Shown here piece after piece: positions 61,261-64,000 of a DNA stretch of 64,000 nt. A model generated the notes under the pieces. That model was given only the letters and a program-made list of their open reading frames with translations, had not been told where the DNA came from and did not search any database. A program made the translations under genes and the position numbers. The number at the start of each line of letters is the position of its first letter. The first letter of the stretch is position 1. This DNA comes from a virus: the IMG/VR virus record IMGVR_UViG_3300017917_001342, positions 311,669-375,668 of that record; one strand, 5' to 3'.

Positions 61261-61691
61261 ATTGATAATCCTAACCTTTGACTAGAAATTTCACTTATAT
61301 CATGTATTATGTCAACTTGTATACGATGCCACGTATGCAGTGGTGCAGTTGCTTCGTAAACTATTTCGGTAGAGTCGTCATTGTACCAGCGAGTTCTCAC
61401 ATTGTCGCCACCAGTTAAAAACAAATAGTTGTAACAAAATGTTCTACCAACATCGCGATGAGGCGTTAGCTGCACACCGATTAATTGATAGTTTGCTTTG
61501 ATTTTGAAGCTAAAATGCTGTTGCAAAAAATCATGCAACTCGTCGCTTATAGCATGTGTAAAGTACCAATGATCGCCCGACGGATCATCGGAAAACATGT
61601 TTTTACCTTTGCGTATAATAGCAGGATCTGTTATTGCAAGACCTTCTGGTATTTTTGGTAAATTTGGTTCTATTTGATAATATGGTAACAT
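61242..61691 (-). CDS. HxD...H hydroxylase-like protein E (149 aa)
   Basis: 149 residues. TPHRDVGR (H78, D80), HTWHRIQ (H119 or H122) and R139 near the end. Small, without extra domains. Probable Fe/2OG oxygenase. Separated from the SET gene by 3 bases. Confidence 0.7.
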   Translation of the reverse strand: MLPYYQIEPNLPKIPEGLAITDPAIIRKGKNMFSDDPSGDHWYFTHAISDELHDFLQQHFSFKIKANYQLIGVQLTPHRDVGRTFCYNYLFLTGGDNVRTRWYNDDSTEIVYEATAPLHTWHRIQVDIIHDISEISSQRLGLSIWPDNQ

Positions 61692-61694
61692 TTA

Positions 61695-62156
61695 TTATCC
61701 TTGTAGTAAACGTTTTCTAGCATACCAACTAAGAGGCAAATTCAATGTTTTATAATCTTCGCCGGTTACTTTGCCTCTGCACTTGGGTGATCCGCACTTG
61801 CAAACTTCTATCGGATTCTTTTTGGTTAAGAAAAAAGTTCCGTAGTCTACTGTGATGAATTCGCCTTGTTGTATATCGCGCAATGCTCTAAATACAATTT
61901 GCCCATCTATATAGCAATTTGGATCACAACTGTGATTAACATATGCTTCGTATTCACTGCCAGCAGGCAAATCTAATACAAAGTCTTTATCAATCAGCAA
62001 TCCTTTATACCAAGTGGTTTCTTGGTTGTTTATTGCTATGCCGCCTGCAACAAATATCACATCGTCTTTATTAATTACAGAAGTTGCACATCTACACAAA
62101 CCATGTACTGCACTTTCTTTTACTTCGGTATTTTTATTAATCCAAAAATAATGCAT
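61695..62156 (-). CDS. SET-domain methyltransferase-like protein (153 aa)
   Basis: 153 residues from the ATG at 62154-62156 (GAGG upstream; a TTG start at 62174 is less likely). VNHSCDPNC and FITVDYGTF are the SET-core motifs for AdoMet and the catalytic tyrosine, and CKCGSPKCRG is a post-SET zinc site. These enzymes methylate lysine side chains in proteins. It is very small, the minimum SET core. In a phage operon with hydroxylases it may modify a peptide or host protein; unknown target. Confidence 0.88.
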   Translation of the reverse strand: MHYFWINKNTEVKESAVHGLCRCATSVINKDDVIFVAGGIAINNQETTWYKGLLIDKDFVLDLPAGSEYEAYVNHSCDPNCYIDGQIVFRALRDIQQGEFITVDYGTFFLTKKNPIEVCKCGSPKCRGKVTGEDYKTLNLPLSWYARKRLLQG

Positions 62157-62907
62157 TAAATTTAGGATCCTCAAAGTTTGCTAATACTAGTATGTGGTAA
62201 CGTGCATCGCCTGCTGTATTATTTACAGCATGGTTATGTTGTGTGTTTATTATCCATGCTTCATTAAAACCATAATGTTGAACATGCAATGTTTTATCCA
62301 TGTATACTAACATAGATGCATGTTCAGATGTAACCAATGGTATATGTAAGTATGCATGTGTGTATTTAGGTTCGTAATAATTGTGGCTGTGCCAATTGAT
62401 TCGCTGATTGTTATCAACTCTAGATATCAATACCCTATCGCACATTTCCCATGTAACAAACTGTTTTACAATGCTTACAATGTATGGAACTTTGTGATAC
62501 AGGTCAGTTTTAACAAGATGTTCCGGTGGCACTCGCCCGTCTACAATTAAATCTTGTTTACCAATGATTTCCATATAGTCTAGCGTTTCGCCAAAACCAA
62601 AATTACTGTCTTCTACAAAATTTCTTAAAAATTTTGCACACCAATAGGTACTAATACCAGCGCCTCTACGTCCTTTTACATCGTTGTTGTATCCATGCCA
62701 CGGTGTTGATTCAACAATGCTTAATTCTTGTTTAATGAGATCTTGATTAAAATCTAAGTTGTCTGCAACTTTATAGTGCGGCACGTAGAGTAATTTTTTA
62801 GCAACAGGTGATTCTGCACGGTCTGATGCACAGCGTGGACTACATGTGGGATCAAATGCAGGTGCATTTTCAATGTCTAACAAGTTTTTGTGCAAATTCA
62901 AGGACAC
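62137..62907 (-). CDS. HxD...H hydroxylase-like protein F, variant metal site (256 aa)
   Basis: 256 residues from a GTG start (62905-62907) with GGAG 7 bases before. INWHSHNYYEP (H173, H175) has H-x-H where the others have H-x-D, and NHAVNN with R236 supplies the rest. It matches the aspartyl-hydroxylase pattern otherwise. The N-terminal 60 residues are separate, with a Cys pair (TCSPRC). Metal ligand change could alter or abolish activity. Confidence 0.65.
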   Translation of the reverse strand: MSLNLHKNLLDIENAPAFDPTCSPRCASDRAESPVAKKLLYVPHYKVADNLDFNQDLIKQELSIVESTPWHGYNNDVKGRRGAGISTYWCAKFLRNFVEDSNFGFGETLDYMEIIGKQDLIVDGRVPPEHLVKTDLYHKVPYIVSIVKQFVTWEMCDRVLISRVDNNQRINWHSHNYYEPKYTHAYLHIPLVTSEHASMLVYMDKTLHVQHYGFNEAWIINTQHNHAVNNTAGDARYHILVLANFEDPKFNALFLD

Positions 62908-63439
62908 CGAGTTTCTCCAAATAAGGGTTTTCTAAATTAGGTAATTCATTCGCCGAATTAAAAATCATGTGTATTCTTGGGCTATGATCACCATTGACAA
63001 AATTGTGCAGTTCATGTGTATTTGTCCAATACACTTTACCCAATGGCATTCTAGCAATGTATGCTAAATCTGGAAATACCATGTATGCCATAAGAGAATT
63101 TGTTACAACTGGTATATGATATCTAGTATACAGATCAACATGTGTGCTGTAACATGCACGTTTGTCTAACCACATAAATCTGGCACTAGCTACAGGAAAA
63201 TCCAAACTGGTTAGTATTTCTTTTATGTAAGTGCCTTCTAATTCTGGATGGAAGTTAACACATTGTTCTTCTCGTCTGGCTTTACCGTAGTGATCTACGT
63301 CACTGTGCCAAGATACATCAGTCGAATACTGCAAACATATTTGTGTGTTTTCCCATCCAACACGTTCTATGATATCCAATGATTCTGCTACAAATCTATC
63401 CGAATCAATGTCGGCAATTTCTTTGAATATGTTATTCAT
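62870..63439 (-). CDS. Asp/Asn-hydroxylase-like protein G (189 aa)
   Basis: 189 residues. STHVDLYTRYHIPV (H100, D102), THELHNFVNG (H145) and PRIHMIF (R155). It is a paralogue of the next gene, sharing YWTNTHELHNFVNG and TRYHIPV strings. Likely Fe/2OG hydroxylase of the aspartyl/asparaginyl type. Overlaps the GTG start of protein F by 38 bases. Confidence 0.8.
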   Translation of the reverse strand: MNNIFKEIADIDSDRFVAESLDIIERVGWENTQICLQYSTDVSWHSDVDHYGKARREEQCVNFHPELEGTYIKEILTSLDFPVASARFMWLDKRACYSTHVDLYTRYHIPVVTNSLMAYMVFPDLAYIARMPLGKVYWTNTHELHNFVNGDHSPRIHMIFNSANELPNLENPYLEKLGVLEFAQKLVRH

Positions 63440-63984
63440 TTGTACAGATACTCGTTGTCTAAATTCTTAGGTTCGTTTGCGTTGTTGAAAACAATGTGTA
63501 TTCGATCTTCGAATGTACCATTGACAAAGTTATGAAGTTCATGTGTATTTGTCCAATACAGCTTACCCGGATACATTCGTGCAGTTATGTCTTTATCAGG
63601 AAAAATCATAAATGTTTGTAATGGTTTAGTAATTACAGGTATGTGATATCTAGTGTAGTAGTCCACATGCGTTGTGTAGCAGGTTTTTGCTGGCAGCTTC
63701 ATTATTCTTGTATGTGCCACTGGAAAATCCAAGCTTTCCAAATATGTTTTAATGTATGTACCATCTAATGCAGAATGCCATTTAGTGTAGGTATATTCTT
63801 CGGAACTTATATGATGTTCCATGTTTGGTATACCGTCGTGCCAACTGTTTTCTGTACTGTACTGCAATGCAATTTGATTGCTGTGATATGAAGTGAGTTT
63901 TAATATTTCACGCAGTTCACCTAAAATTAAATCAACATCAACATCTGATCGCAACTCTTTAAACACATTTTCATTGCTATTCAT
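63436..63984 (-). CDS. Asp/Asn-hydroxylase-like protein H (182 aa)
   Basis: 182 residues. TTHVDYYTRYHIPV (H106, D108), THELHNFVNG (H151) and DRIHIVF (R161). Paralogue of protein G, probably by tandem duplication. The ATG (63982-63984) follows a GGTAG site. It is the first gene in the window of the operon that runs to 55672; the promoter must lie beyond the right edge. Confidence 0.8.
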   Translation of the reverse strand: MNSNENVFKELRSDVDVDLILGELREILKLTSYHSNQIALQYSTENSWHDGIPNMEHHISSEEYTYTKWHSALDGTYIKTYLESLDFPVAHTRIMKLPAKTCYTTHVDYYTRYHIPVITKPLQTFMIFPDKDITARMYPGKLYWTNTHELHNFVNGTFEDRIHIVFNNANEPKNLDNEYLYK

Positions 63985-64000
63985 AATCTACCAAATCCCC

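Overview
This window looks like part of the genome of a T4-like marine myophage. It is AT-rich and almost fully coding, with genes that abut or overlap by 1-4 bases. It carries a recognisable T4 core: class Ia ribonucleotide reductase (NrdA/NrdB), gp41 helicase, gp61 primase, UvsW, UvsX, a UvsY-like protein, gp32, gp16, gp17, gp4 and a tail-tube-type protein. Late promoters of the TATAAATA type stand before virion genes. No photosystem genes, tRNAs, CRISPR arrays or mobile elements were seen. An A-type Fe-S carrier, a complete GroES/GroEL pair, many apparently leaderless promoters and a possible tmRNA piece at the left edge would fit an alphaproteobacterial host, but the host is not proven.

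Layout. 1-6.3 kb (minus): small zinc-ribbon proteins, a CHAP-like cell-wall hydrolase, glutaredoxin, a GT2 glycosyltransferase, nrdB and nrdA. 6.4-21.8 kb (minus): tail-fibre and other virion proteins, a PD-(D/E)XK nuclease, a possible RelE-like pair, helix-turn-helix repeat proteins with T4-like capsid-targeting N-termini, a very long head/core-type protein, the Fe-S carrier, an abundant virion protein with its own promoter and terminator, and a ligase-like protein. 21.8-31.4 kb (mixed): an acidic core-type protein, the gp41 / nucleotidyltransferase-cupin / gp61 operon, and an early operon that includes a 211-residue C-family polymerase-like protein. Two plus-strand pairs also lie here: 26.5-27.2 kb, and the fibre-type proteins at 29.9-31.4 kb. 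31.5-38.9 kb (minus): uvsW, groES-groEL, and the recombination block gp32-uvsX-uvsY. 39-50.2 kb (minus): a glycosyltransferase, a DUF6321-like core protein, gp17, head proteins, gp16, gp4 and tail proteins. 50.3-64 kb: accessory metabolism.

The accessory region is the most unusual part. A plus-strand operon (50.3-55.7 kb) starts at a consensus sigma70 promoter with an inverted repeat inside it. It encodes a fatty-acid desaturase, a sugar epimerase, a short UDP-sugar dehydrogenase, a short PLP enzyme, an HxD...H hydroxylase, a redoxin, a sugar cupin and a GNAT-like protein. Facing it, a minus-strand operon (64-55.7 kb) encodes seven more hydroxylase-like proteins, a SET-domain protein, two SDR proteins, two SGNH-like proteins and a fucosyltransferase-like protein. 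Together these look like a pathway that builds or decorates a glycan, lipid or peptide product; the product is unknown.

Regulation. Late promoters (NATAAATA, and perhaps a GCTAAATAA variant) precede virion genes. Sigma70-like promoters precede the nuclease, primase, clamp-loader-like, uvsW, groES, ligase-like and desaturase genes. In several cases the -10 element lies only 5-7 bases before the ATG, so the mRNAs should be leaderless. Strong hairpin terminators close most operons.
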